DNA from: Dyadobacter jejuensis
GTDB lineage: Bacteria; Bacteroidota; Bacteroidia; Cytophagales; Spirosomataceae
Length of the DNA: 64,000 bases
Assembly: GCF_003149085.1 (NCBI RefSeq)
Contig: NZ_QGDT01000002.1
Span: 372,001-436,000, forward strand
Direction of reading: 5' to 3'
Of the stretch, positions 42,790-52,239 are shown one piece after another (the first letter of the stretch is position 1; every line of letters starts with the position of its first letter). The translations under genes were made by a program, and so were the position numbers. A model generated the notes under the pieces. It worked only from the letters and a program-made list of their open reading frames with translations. It did not search any database and was not told the DNA's origin.

Positions 42790-43458
42790 ATGTATCGAAT
42801 TCTTAGGATCCTAGTGGTGGCTATCCCATTGCTAGCCATGAAACAAGACAAACCCCTTAGGGTCATCTTCTTTGGCGACTCCATCACACAAGCGGGTGTA
42901 AAACCCCAGGGTTATATTACCAAAGCAGGTGAGATGTTAGGCTCAAAAGGGTTAGGTGCACAGTATGAGTTGATGGGAGCCGGTATAGGCGGCAATAAAG
43001 TATATGACCTTTACCTCCGAATGGACGAGGATGTGTTGGATAAAAAGCCCGATGTCGTATTTATCTACGTTGGTATCAATGATGTATGGCATAAGGCTTC
43101 GTCTGGTACCGGCACCGACCCCGACAAGTACGTTAAGTTTTACGAAGCCATTATCAAAAAACTGAAGGCGCAAAACATCCGAATCATCCTTTGTACGCCT
43201 TCCGTGATTGGTGAGAGAAACGACAATTCTAACCAGCAAGACGGGGACCTCAATCAATATAGCAAGCTCATACGTGACCTTGCCGATCGGAACAACCTTC
43301 AGCTATTAGACCTGCGTAAGGAATTCCAGGATTATTTATCCGCGAACAATCCCGAAAACAAGGAAAAAGGTATTCTCACCTCCGACAGGGTGCATCTTAC
43401 CGAGGCTGGAAATACTTTTGTAGCCGAAAAAATGGTAGAAGCACTTCTCAAGAAGTAG
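42790..43458 (+). CDS. SGNH/GDSL-type esterase
   Basis: 222 aa, exported (short hydrophobic start YRILRILVVAIPLLA). Block I FFGDSITQAG with the Ser nucleophile, block II GAGIGGN, block III VGINDVW, and block V DRVHLTEAG with the catalytic Asp-His. Probably removes acyl groups from polysaccharides or lipids. Followed by a very strong bidirectional hairpin. Confidence 0.9.
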   Translation: MYRILRILVVAIPLLAMKQDKPLRVIFFGDSITQAGVKPQGYITKAGEMLGSKGLGAQYELMGAGIGGNKVYDLYLRMDEDVLDKKPDVVFIYVGINDVWHKASSGTGTDPDKYVKFYEAIIKKLKAQNIRIILCTPSVIGERNDNSNQQDGDLNQYSKLIRDLADRNNLQLLDLRKEFQDYLSANNPENKEKGILTSDRVHLTEAGNTFVAEKMVEALLKK

Positions 43459-43466
43459 GCAAACAA

Positions 43467-43502
43467 ACCCGGGGCCTGAAACTATAGTTTCAGGCCCCGG
43501 GT
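43467..43502. terminator. Bidirectional terminator
   Basis: Perfect 16-bp GC-rich stem acccggggcctgaaac with its complement and a TATA loop, between convergent genes ending at 43458 and 43525. Confidence 0.85.
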
Positions 43503-43524
43503 GTACTTTAATATTAGGTACTAG

Positions 43525-44424
43525 CTATTCCCAAAGGTTATCAGGATATTTATGGTCCGCATGAAGGGCCGATAACGCTGCCTGCACCTTAGGTTTATCC
43601 TCCGGATACGTTACTCCAAACCAATCGGAAGTAGAACGAAAGACGCGACAATCGCCCAAACCTTTCTGTATCATATGAGTCATCACAGTAGGAATATAAA
43701 ACTCCGCCTTGGGTGAATCCATATTCTCTTTGGCATAAGTTTTAAACAAATCCTCTGTGATTGGGAACATAGAAGGCTTAAAGCCCCAGAAGTTCATAGA
43801 AACGGGTGTTTCTGGAGCCAATTCTGTTAACACTTCATTTTCTTCAAAGTATATTTTTCCATCTTTTGGAAAAATTTTGGTGCGTTCTGTTACAACTTCC
43901 AGATTTTGATCCTCCCGCTCCACACATATACCTCTAGAAACCGTTCCATTTTCAGATAGTGTCCGTTTTAGCTCATAGCCAATCATGGCGTGTTGCTTAT
44001 CATTAGTATCGGTTGACAAAAACTCCGCCATGGTTTTAAATGCGTCATAACCATAAAAATCGTCAGCATTGATCACCGCGAATGGGGTGTCGGTCTGCTC
44101 CCAGGCGCATAATGTGGCATGACCTGTCCCCCAAGGTTTTACACGCTCTACCTTACCTAGTTCGGTAGGCATATACGACTGTACCCCTTGAATGGCGAAA
44201 TCAAAATCAATTTTACCCTTCAACTTCGAAGCAAATAATTCAGCGGCTTGATCCTTGATTTCTTGTCGTACAATGAATACAACCTTTCCAAAGCCACTGC
44301 GAATAGCATCATACAAGGAATAATCGATGATTGTTTCTCCATTGGGGCCAAACTGATCCAATTGTTTGATACCACCGTAACGGCTTCCCATGCCTGCGGC
44401 AAGAATTAATAGTGTTGGTTTCAT
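43525..44424 (-). CDS. Sugar-nucleotide-type nucleotidyltransferase
   Basis: 299 aa from the ATG at 44424; a GTG nine codons upstream gives an unlikely start. GT-A nucleotidyltransferase: KPTLLILAAGMGSRYGGIKQL binds the nucleoside triphosphate, followed by VINADDFYGYDAF for the metal. The C-terminal half contains SMNFWGFKPSMFP. It likely makes NDP-sugars or a related NDP-alcohol; sequence alone does not give the substrate. No glycosyltransferase genes adjoin. Confidence 0.82.
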   Translation of the reverse strand: MKPTLLILAAGMGSRYGGIKQLDQFGPNGETIIDYSLYDAIRSGFGKVVFIVRQEIKDQAAELFASKLKGKIDFDFAIQGVQSYMPTELGKVERVKPWGTGHATLCAWEQTDTPFAVINADDFYGYDAFKTMAEFLSTDTNDKQHAMIGYELKRTLSENGTVSRGICVEREDQNLEVVTERTKIFPKDGKIYFEENEVLTELAPETPVSMNFWGFKPSMFPITEDLFKTYAKENMDSPKAEFYIPTVMTHMIQKGLGDCRVFRSTSDWFGVTYPEDKPKVQAALSALHADHKYPDNLWE

Positions 44425-44538
44425 GAAATGAGAATGCTTTGATACTACCACCCCCTTGGATGGCTAAACATGGTCGAGAGACAACTAAACATTTAGTTCT
44501 ACTCATGATCACGGGACAAATTAATAATTTTCTGCCCT

Positions 44539-44581
44539 TTAATAGAAACGCACCGTGGTCCCCACGGTGCGTTTCTATTAA
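44539..44581 (-). terminator. Terminator of the IscA-type gene
   Basis: 20-bp perfect stem (ttaatagaaacgcaccgtgg and complement) with a 3-base loop. On the minus strand it lies just after the stop at 44600 and is followed by A/T-rich sequence. Confidence 0.8.
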
Positions 44582-44599
44582 ATAAATATTTTTAATAAA

Positions 44600-44926
44600 T
44601 TATACTGCGAAACTTTCTCCACATCCACAAGTCCTGGTGGCATTGGGGTTCACAAATTGAAACCCCTTACCATTAAGGCCATCCGAAAATTCCAGGTTGG
44701 TACCCGCCAGATAAAGTATACTCTTTTTATCCACTATAATCTTGATTCCTTTATCTTCAAATACCATATCTGTAGGCAATGAATCTGAGTTAAACTCCAA
44801 ATTATAAGTCAACCCTGAACAGCCACCACCCAAGACGCCAACCCGTATCTGGTAATCGTCGGCGTGACCGTCGGCCTTACGTAATTCGATAATTTTATTT
44901 TTTGCGTCTTCGCTAACCGTTATCAT
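44600..44926 (-). CDS. A-type iron-sulphur cluster assembly protein
   Basis: 108 aa, HesB/IscA fold. The three cluster-binding Cys are present: one in GGGCSGLTYN and two in TCGCGESF. Delivers Fe-S clusters to apoproteins. It follows thrB by 89 bases on the same strand, probably with its own start of transcription or read-through. It could be called IscA, ErpA or SufA; without suf genes nearby I leave the symbol empty. Confidence 0.92.
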   Translation of the reverse strand: MITVSEDAKNKIIELRKADGHADDYQIRVGVLGGGCSGLTYNLEFNSDSLPTDMVFEDKGIKIIVDKKSILYLAGTNLEFSDGLNGKGFQFVNPNATRTCGCGESFAV

Positions 44927-45015
44927 TTCCTTGCTGTTTTAATTGCTAAAGTTTTAACGTCCATCTTAATTAAGAAAGTTCATCAATTAAGGTTTTTCCC
45001 AAAAATTCGATCTTT

Positions 45016-45954
45016 TTATGCCTGCTCTAATATGGTGGCTCCGGTTTTATTTATGGCCGAAACATGGCTATGGGCATCTATACCTACTTGTTTGAAACCT
45101 TCAGCCATCACCTTAGCGACCTTTTGGGCAGTATCAGCGCCTCTGCTCAGAGCAAACATGGAGGGGCCCGATCCAGAAATACTGCATCCCAAGGCTCCAG
45201 CCTCTATAGCCGCTTGTTTTACCATACCAAATTGAGGGATCAATATGGATCGTACCGGTTCGATGATAACATCGACCATCGACCGACTTATCAATTCATA
45301 ATCGGACTGCATCAAACCGCTAATCATCCCGGCAACATTGCCCATTTGCGTAATAGTATCCTTTAAGCTTACCTCGTCACGTAAAATATATCGTGCATCT
45401 TTGGTATTGATCTCTATATCGGGATGTACCAAGGTAGCATACAAATCGCCAGGAAAGGGAATGGTAAAAACATCTAAAGGATCATAGCTTCTGATCACGA
45501 CAAACCCTCCCAACAAGGCAGGGCCTACATTATCGGCATGCGCCGATCCTGAAGCTATTCTTTCGCCCTCCATAGCAAATCGTAATAATTCGTTTCGGGA
45601 AAGGGGCTCATCGAGTAGGGCATTTAAAGCAACAATCCCCGCTACCGAGCTAGCCGCACTAGAGCCCATGCCACTACCAAGAGGCATATTCTTATGTAAT
45701 ACCACCTCTGCGCCAAAGTCGGCCAGGCCCAGATGCTCCACCAGGTGTAACATCACACCAGTGACAGCATTTTTACTGGCCTCCCGAGGTAAGCGCCCCC
45801 CATCTCCAAAAATGTCCTTGATAACGATTCCAGGACGCTCCGTCCGGGTAATTTCTACAATATCCCCGGGCTCTTCGATGGCAAAACCGAAAATATCGAA
45901 TCCACAAGCTACATTGGCTACAGTTGCCGGTGCATAGGCTTTTATATAGTTCAC
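45016..45954 (-). CDS. thrB: Homoserine kinase
   Basis: 312 aa, starting at a GTG. GHMP-kinase fold with YAPATVANVACGFDIFG at the N-terminus and the phosphate loop MPLGSGMGSSAASSVAGI. Phosphorylates homoserine for threonine synthesis. It follows thrA by 55 bases on the same strand. thrC, usually the third gene of the operon, is not in the next 25 kb of this strand. Confidence 0.95.
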   Translation of the reverse strand: MNYIKAYAPATVANVACGFDIFGFAIEEPGDIVEITRTERPGIVIKDIFGDGGRLPREASKNAVTGVMLHLVEHLGLADFGAEVVLHKNMPLGSGMGSSAASSVAGIVALNALLDEPLSRNELLRFAMEGERIASGSAHADNVGPALLGGFVVIRSYDPLDVFTIPFPGDLYATLVHPDIEINTKDARYILRDEVSLKDTITQMGNVAGMISGLMQSDYELISRSMVDVIIEPVRSILIPQFGMVKQAAIEAGALGCSISGSGPSMFALSRGADTAQKVAKVMAEGFKQVGIDAHSHVSAINKTGATILEQA

Positions 45955-46009
45955 TGCAATATTCTTTGTCTAATGTTCTTCCTTTTTAGGCTGGGGTACT
46001 TCGCCTATA

Positions 46010-48466
46010 TTACCCCAAATAACTGCTAATGCTCATAATATCGGCAAAAACACCCGATGCAGTAACTTCCGCCCCGGCCCCCGGGCCTTTAATTACCAAA
46101 GGACGATCTTTGTACCTTTCCGTTGTAAAGGATACGATATTGTCACTTCCCGATAGGTTATAAAATGGGTGATTGGCGTCCACAGCCTTCAATTCTACAT
46201 GGGCTCTTCCATGATCCAGAGAGGCGATATATCGTAATTTTTTCCCCTCAGAGGCTGCCGACTCCGCTAGCTCGGCGAAATAAGCGTCCGATTTTTCCAT
46301 TTCGTCGAAGAAATCGTCGACTGTCTTCGCTGCTAGGCAATTTTCGGGTAATATTTTAGCTATAGTAATATCTTCAGGTTCCAAGGGCACGCCTACTTCC
46401 CTAGCTAAGATTAGGATTTTACGGGCTACATCGGCACCGCTAAGGTCCTCACGAGGATCGGGCTCGGTAAAGCCTTTCTCCTTAGCCTCTCTTACCACAT
46501 CGGCAAATCGCACCCCTTGCCCAAAACTATTGAAAAGGTAAGAAAGCGTTCCTGAAAGAATGGCTTCGATTTTCAGGAACTTGTCCCCACTCGCCATCAA
46601 TCCTTGCATGGTGTTGATAATCGGCAAGCCTGCACCTACATTGGTTTCGTATAAAAACTTGACGCCCCTTTTCAGCGCAGTACGCTGTAAGGACAAATAC
46701 TCCGCATAAGACCCTGAGTTAGCCACCTTATTGGGAGTAACTACGGAGATACTCGCATCGAGCAACATATGGTAATATTGTACAATATCCTTGTCGGAGG
46801 TACAATCCACAAAAACACTATTGGGAAGGTTGAGCTCTATCATACGTTGCACGAAGGCGGGAAGGCTCGTTTTTACCCCTTCCTCGTCGATACGTGCTTT
46901 CCACTCTTCAGGTTTTATACCATCGGCATCCAAGAGCATCTTCTTGGTATTGGTGAGTCCTGCCAAATTCAAGTTCAACAGTTTCTCCTCCCGCAAATAT
47001 TGGGTTTGGTTTTTTATCTGTTCCAATAAAGTACCACCTATCAAGCCAACTCCTACCAAAAACAGGTTTAACGACCTGGTTTCGGATTGGAAAAACACCC
47101 CATGTATGGCATTTAAGGCCTTCGATAGATCTCCTTTTGAGATTACAACCGATATATTGAGTTCCGATGACCCTTGTGCCGTCGCCACTACATTGATTCC
47201 GTTTTTCCCTAAAACCGAAAACAACTTTCCCGACACCCCGGAACTTTGTTTCATTCCTTCGCCGACGATAGCTATGATAGACAGGTTCTTCTCTACCCCT
47301 ACGCTGTCGATATGGCCAAGCTCTATTTCCGAAGAAAATTCATTTTCCAGTACCTCTATGGCCCGTGCGGCATTTTTGGGGTCTACCGAAAAACAAATAG
47401 AATGCTCTGAGGAAGCCTGTGAAATGAGTATGACGCTGATGTCATGAAAGGATAAGGCCGTAAATACACGCCCCGATATACCGGCCACTCCAATCATCCC
47501 GCTCCCTTGAATATTGACGAGGGCTATCTCATCGATAGACGAAATACCGGTAATGGCATAGTCCTTACCATTGGCCGTTTTTTGCACATACGTACCTTCA
47601 AAATCTACATTAAAGGTATTTAAAACCTTCAAAGTGATATTCTTGGCAAATGCTGGCTGTAAGCTAGGAGGGTATATGACCTTGGCGCCAAAATGCGAAA
47701 GCTCCATGGCTTCTGCATACGAAATAGACGGAATAGTAAAGGCGTTGGCGACCTTTCTAGGATCGGCCGTCATCATACCATCTACGTCGGTCCATATTTC
47801 AATACACTCGGCTTCGAGGGCCGCTGCTAGGATGGATGCCGTATAGTCCGATCCACCACGCCCCAAAGTAGTGGTAACGCCATCCGTTGTAGAGGCGATA
47901 AATCCCGTTACACATTGTAAGGCGGTGGATTTGGCAAAATGTTCTAATATCTGATGATCGGTAACGGCAAAATCTACTTCGGCCATCCCAAACTGATCGC
48001 TGGTATGGATGATATGGCGGGCATCGCAAAATTCGCTATTAACCCCCTTACCCATTAATATTTCGGAGATTACCAAGGTCGACAACCTTTCGCCAAAACT
48101 CATGATCAAATCTAAGGTCCGATCCGACAATTCCCGAATCCACGAAACTCCTTTCAGAATATCGCCTAATTCGTTAAACAGTCCTCGAACCGCCGCAAAG
48201 GTGCTACTCTGATGCTTTACCGGAATCAAAGCGCGCACCACGGCAAAATGCCTTTCTTCTACTACTTGTAAGAAAGAAACATATTCCTTGTTGCCTGAGG
48301 CCGCCATCTTACCGATCTCAATGAGCCGATTCGTGACTCCGCCCATCGCCGAAAATACGACAGCGATGCGCTCCTCTTTTGCAAGATTGTTTTCAATGAT
48401 ACCAATTACCGCTTTGATGCTATCGACAGAGCCCACAGACGTGCCGCCAAATTTGAGAACCTTCAT
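46010..48466 (-). CDS. thrA: Bifunctional aspartokinase / homoserine dehydrogenase
   Basis: 818 aa. The N-terminal aspartokinase begins with MKVLKFGGTSVG and has GRGGSDYTASILAAALEA. A middle regulatory region with two ACT domains (IQGSGMIGVAGISGRVF…) follows. The C-terminal homoserine dehydrogenase has the NAD fold FLVGVGLIGGTLLEQI and the catalytic segment near GADVARKILILAREVG. It controls entry to threonine and methionine synthesis; threonine feedback through the ACT domains is expected from the family. First gene of thrA-thrB. Confidence 0.96.
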   Translation of the reverse strand: MKVLKFGGTSVGSVDSIKAVIGIIENNLAKEERIAVVFSAMGGVTNRLIEIGKMAASGNKEYVSFLQVVEERHFAVVRALIPVKHQSSTFAAVRGLFNELGDILKGVSWIRELSDRTLDLIMSFGERLSTLVISEILMGKGVNSEFCDARHIIHTSDQFGMAEVDFAVTDHQILEHFAKSTALQCVTGFIASTTDGVTTTLGRGGSDYTASILAAALEAECIEIWTDVDGMMTADPRKVANAFTIPSISYAEAMELSHFGAKVIYPPSLQPAFAKNITLKVLNTFNVDFEGTYVQKTANGKDYAITGISSIDEIALVNIQGSGMIGVAGISGRVFTALSFHDISVILISQASSEHSICFSVDPKNAARAIEVLENEFSSEIELGHIDSVGVEKNLSIIAIVGEGMKQSSGVSGKLFSVLGKNGINVVATAQGSSELNISVVISKGDLSKALNAIHGVFFQSETRSLNLFLVGVGLIGGTLLEQIKNQTQYLREEKLLNLNLAGLTNTKKMLLDADGIKPEEWKARIDEEGVKTSLPAFVQRMIELNLPNSVFVDCTSDKDIVQYYHMLLDASISVVTPNKVANSGSYAEYLSLQRTALKRGVKFLYETNVGAGLPIINTMQGLMASGDKFLKIEAILSGTLSYLFNSFGQGVRFADVVREAKEKGFTEPDPREDLSGADVARKILILAREVGVPLEPEDITIAKILPENCLAAKTVDDFFDEMEKSDAYFAELAESAASEGKKLRYIASLDHGRAHVELKAVDANHPFYNLSGSDNIVSFTTERYKDRPLVIKGPGAGAEVTASGVFADIMSISSYLG

Positions 48467-48508
48467 TAAAATATTGAATTCGAATTACGGGTACAGAATA
48501 ATAGAATA

Positions 48509-48516
48509 CAAATATA
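48509..48516 (-). promoter_or_regulatory. -7 box of the thrA-thrB promoter
   Basis: TATATTTG on the minus strand matches TAnnTTTG and lies 42 bases upstream of the thrA ATG. Confidence 0.5.
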
Positions 48517-49075
48517 GCAATTCGTTGTCCGCTTATGTTATAATTTGGCTAAAAGCATCGATTCAGAATACTTCTTCTGACTCCCTATACCAGAACATTA
48601 CCCTCTTGCTCACATCCTCTCCCCGAGCTGTCTTTCTGGAATCATTACTATTAATTGATCCCTATTCTGAAAATTCCTCAAGCCTCCAGGTCTAAAATAC
48701 ATAAAACTGTTATTTTGCAATAATACAATATTTTATACTGTAATTACAAATTAGAACAATTCTTTCTTTTCTCTTTTTATACTTTACATATGTTTAATAT
48801 AATCTTATCCTTCTTATTTGGATTTAACAACATTTTAAATCTTAATTTACATCAAAAAATAGATTATTATTTGGCGGCTAGTGACATTAGAAAAATTTTA
48901 TTTCCTTGTTGATTGATTTACGAAAACTAATTAAAAGCATAGGTTATCCATTTTTAAAATAATGAACTACCAATTATCCTTTCTAAAACTTAAAACATTA
49001 CTAAATCGAACTTAAGAAGAATTCCATCTATAATCCTATTTTATCCATAACAAACCTAATTAAATTTCAACGTAA
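48517..49075. other. AT-rich non-coding region upstream of the first SusC gene
   Basis: About 560 bases with no credible gene. It is very AT-rich, with several A/T runs in the last 350 bases before the SusC start codon. No consensus -7 box, known riboswitch or regulator site is recognised, but its length suggests a long SusC leader. Confidence 0.35.
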
Positions 49076-52000
49076 ATGAAAAGAAAGTCTACATTGAGTT
49101 ACATTGTACTAATCATGTTTCTCAGCCTGAGTACCCTCGCTCAGGAGATCAGCATCAAGGGTAAGGTAAGCTCGAGCGCCGACGGTTCGGCGCTCCCAGG
49201 AGCGAGTGTCTTGCTTAAAGGCAGCAACAAAGGTAGCACCACCGATGCTGAAGGCCTCTTTACCATTCAAGCCCCTTCTGGTGCTAAACTTATCGTTTCC
49301 TTTATCGGGTTTAAATCTAAGGAGGTAAGCTTAGGCGCTTCCACCATGTTAGAAATTAGCTTGGAAGAGGATGCTACGCAGTTTTCCGAAATCGTAGTGA
49401 CGGCCCTGGGAATTGCCCGGGAGAAAAAAGCCCTAGGCTATTCCGTTCAAGAAGTAAGTGGCAAGCAGCTTACCGAAGCCAGAGAAACCAACTTGGTCAA
49501 CTCCCTATCGGGCCGACTGGCTGGCGTACAGGTAACCGGTTCTAATGGCGCCCCAGGGTCTTCATCTCGCATGGTGATTCGTGGTGCCAGCTCCATCGGC
49601 AGCAACAACCAACCCCTATTTGTGGTGGATGGGGTGCCCGTCGACAATAGCAATTATGGCTCTGGTACCGGAGTGGATTATGGTAATGCGGCAGCATCGA
49701 TCAACCCCGACGACATTGCCAGTGTCAACGTATTGAAGGGACCTAGCGCAGCAGCACTTTATGGCTCAAGAGGAGCAAACGGCGTGGTATTGATCACCAC
49801 TAAAACCGGGAAAGGAACTAAAGGAATAGGCGTTTCTGTAAACAGCAATACCACTTTCGATACTCCTTTCCGCCAGCCCGAATGGCAAAATGAATATGGC
49901 CAAGGAGCCAAAGGCCTATTCTCCTTCGTTGACGGTGCCGGTGGCGGTGTCAACGATGGAGTGGATGAAAGCTGGGGACCAAAACTAGATGGCCGGCTAA
50001 TTCCTCAATTCGACTCCCCACTGGATGCCGACGGAAATCGCACAGCCACACCATGGGTAGCACAACCTGACAACGTTAACCAATTTTACCGTACCGGAAA
50101 AACTTACTCCAACAACGTATCTGTTACCGGTGCCAACGAAAACGGTGATTTCCGTCTTTCTGTAACCAACTTAAAGCAAAACGGAATCTTGCCCAATACC
50201 GACTATTCTAGAAAGACGTTTTCTTTGAATGCAGGGTATAACCTTACTAAAAAACTAAGCATCAGAGCCACTGCCAACTACATCAACGATGGGAGTGATA
50301 ACCGCTCCAACTGGGGGCTTTACTTCATATGGTTTGGACGCCAGGTCAATATGGACAACTTACTACCCTACCAAGCTCCAGGGAGTATCTACCAAAACAA
50401 CTGGAATAACAACTATTGGACCAACCCCTACTACGTGTTAAACCTAAGCACCAAAGCCAATAACCGTGACCGACTTTATGGTAATTTTTCGGCTACTTAC
50501 AAATTTGCCGACTGGCTATCACTAACGGCTCGCACCGGAACTGACTTTTATAACGACCGCCGACAAACCCGTACTGCAGCTCGCAAGGACAACTTAAATG
50601 GCAATAAGCTCTACGACAGCTACAACGAAGAGCAAATTTTTGTAAGAGAATCCAACTCAGACTTTCTGTTAAATGCAACAAAAACATTTGGAGAATTCGA
50701 TATTTCAGCAAATATCGGAGGCAACCACCGTTCTAATTTTGCCCAAAGGAACTATATGGGGGCAACTGAACTAGCCATTCCTAGGGTTTGGAACCTAGGA
50801 AACTCTCGTCAGAGACCCGTTACGCAAAACTCCATCATTGAAAAGACTGTAAATAGTTTGTATGCTTCCGCTAATCTTGGTTTTAGAAACTATTTATTCC
50901 TAGATCTTACTGCACGTAATGACTGGTCCAGTACCTTGCCGGCCAACAACCGCTCTTACTTCTACCCTTCTGCGGCGGTGAGTGCCATTATTACCGATAT
51001 CTTCAATGTGAGCTCTAATGTCCTTTCCTTTGCCAAATTACGCGCCGGTATCGCCCAGGTAGGTAACGACACCGACCCATACATGCTAAGCAGCACCTAC
51101 AATTATGAAAATCCATGGGGAAGTACTCCAAGCCTGTCAGAAAACAATGCGTTGTTGAATTCGAACCTAAAACCAGAAATCACCTCCTCTTATGAAATAG
51201 GTGCCGATATCCGTTTCTGGAGAAACCGTGTAGGTTTGGACATGACTTATTACTCTAAGGTTTCTTCCAATCAAATCTTAGGTGTAAACATCTCCAATGC
51301 CACCGGATACGCCTCTAAACTATTGAATGCAGGAAAAATCGAAAACAAGGGCGTCGAAATTCAGTTGACAGCCACACCAGTAAAAACCGACAATTTTTCT
51401 TGGGATATTGGCTTAAACTGGGCTAAAAACAAAAACAAGGTGGTTGAACTCGCCAACGGACTGACAACCTATCAACTCAATACCAGTTATAATGCCTTGA
51501 CCCAAACCTATAGTACCAGCAGCTTTAGAGGACTGTCGGTAGAGGCTCGTGTAGGCCAGCCATTTGGAACATTCTTTGGTAAAGGCTTCCTACGCGACCC
51601 CGACAACAACATCATTTATGATAGCCAAGGCTACCCGCAAATAGATCCTGTTGGCCGTGTACTGGGAACATTTACCCCCAAGTGGATCGGTGGTTTGTCC
51701 AACACCTTTACCTACAAAAAAATATCTCTGAGCACCTTAGTCGATGCCAAGTATGGCGGTAATATCTTCTCGCAGTCCATCAACATCGGACGGTACACCG
51801 GGGTATTAAAGGAAACAACCGTCGGACGTGAAGAAGGCATCGTAGGCGAAGGCGTCGTGAATATTGGTACTGCTGACAATCCAGAATATGTACCCAACGA
51901 AAAACGCATTACTTCCGAAGAATACCACCACAAATATTACCTGCTCACCAATAACGAAAACACCATATTTGACGCCTCTTATGTCAAATTAAGAGAGGTA

Positions 52001-52219
52001 AAACTTACCTACTCACTATCGGGTGTGGTATTCAAGAAGCTCCCCTTCCGCGACATTACCTTCTCGGTAGTAGGACGTAACTTGGCCTTATTGTATAGCA
52101 ATCTCCCCCATATCGATCCCGAAACAAGCTACTATAACGATGGCAACCTACAAGGAATAGAAAACGGACAAATCCCCACTACTCGCTCTGTAGGATTTAA
52201 TATCAGCTTCAAACTTTAA
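49076..52219 (+). CDS. SusC/RagA TonB-linked outer-membrane receptor, pair 1
   Basis: 1047 aa. Signal peptide (KRKSTLSYIVLIMFLSLSTLAQ), a CarboxypepD_reg-like domain (about residues 25-105), the plug with SVNVLKGPSAAALYGSRGANGVVLITTK and the large barrel to the C-terminal SVGFNISFKL. Imports glycans or peptides bound by the SusD partner encoded 20 bases downstream. No enzymes or regulators lie in the same direction, so the substrate cannot be predicted. Confidence 0.94.
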   Translation: MKRKSTLSYIVLIMFLSLSTLAQEISIKGKVSSSADGSALPGASVLLKGSNKGSTTDAEGLFTIQAPSGAKLIVSFIGFKSKEVSLGASTMLEISLEEDATQFSEIVVTALGIAREKKALGYSVQEVSGKQLTEARETNLVNSLSGRLAGVQVTGSNGAPGSSSRMVIRGASSIGSNNQPLFVVDGVPVDNSNYGSGTGVDYGNAAASINPDDIASVNVLKGPSAAALYGSRGANGVVLITTKTGKGTKGIGVSVNSNTTFDTPFRQPEWQNEYGQGAKGLFSFVDGAGGGVNDGVDESWGPKLDGRLIPQFDSPLDADGNRTATPWVAQPDNVNQFYRTGKTYSNNVSVTGANENGDFRLSVTNLKQNGILPNTDYSRKTFSLNAGYNLTKKLSIRATANYINDGSDNRSNWGLYFIWFGRQVNMDNLLPYQAPGSIYQNNWNNNYWTNPYYVLNLSTKANNRDRLYGNFSATYKFADWLSLTARTGTDFYNDRRQTRTAARKDNLNGNKLYDSYNEEQIFVRESNSDFLLNATKTFGEFDISANIGGNHRSNFAQRNYMGATELAIPRVWNLGNSRQRPVTQNSIIEKTVNSLYASANLGFRNYLFLDLTARNDWSSTLPANNRSYFYPSAAVSAIITDIFNVSSNVLSFAKLRAGIAQVGNDTDPYMLSSTYNYENPWGSTPSLSENNALLNSNLKPEITSSYEIGADIRFWRNRVGLDMTYYSKVSSNQILGVNISNATGYASKLLNAGKIENKGVEIQLTATPVKTDNFSWDIGLNWAKNKNKVVELANGLTTYQLNTSYNALTQTYSTSSFRGLSVEARVGQPFGTFFGKGFLRDPDNNIIYDSQGYPQIDPVGRVLGTFTPKWIGGLSNTFTYKKISLSTLVDAKYGGNIFSQSINIGRYTGVLKETTVGREEGIVGEGVVNIGTADNPEYVPNEKRITSEEYHHKYYLLTNNENTIFDASYVKLREVKLTYSLSGVVFKKLPFRDITFSVVGRNLALLYSNLPHIDPETSYYNDGNLQGIENGQIPTTRSVGFNISFKL

Positions 52220-52239
52220 TAGCTTTAATGATTTTCAAC

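Noticed and set aside
48288-48695. 135-aa plus-strand frame at the thrA start
   Set aside because: Overlaps the thrA N-terminus antisense and then runs into AT-rich non-coding DNA; no support.
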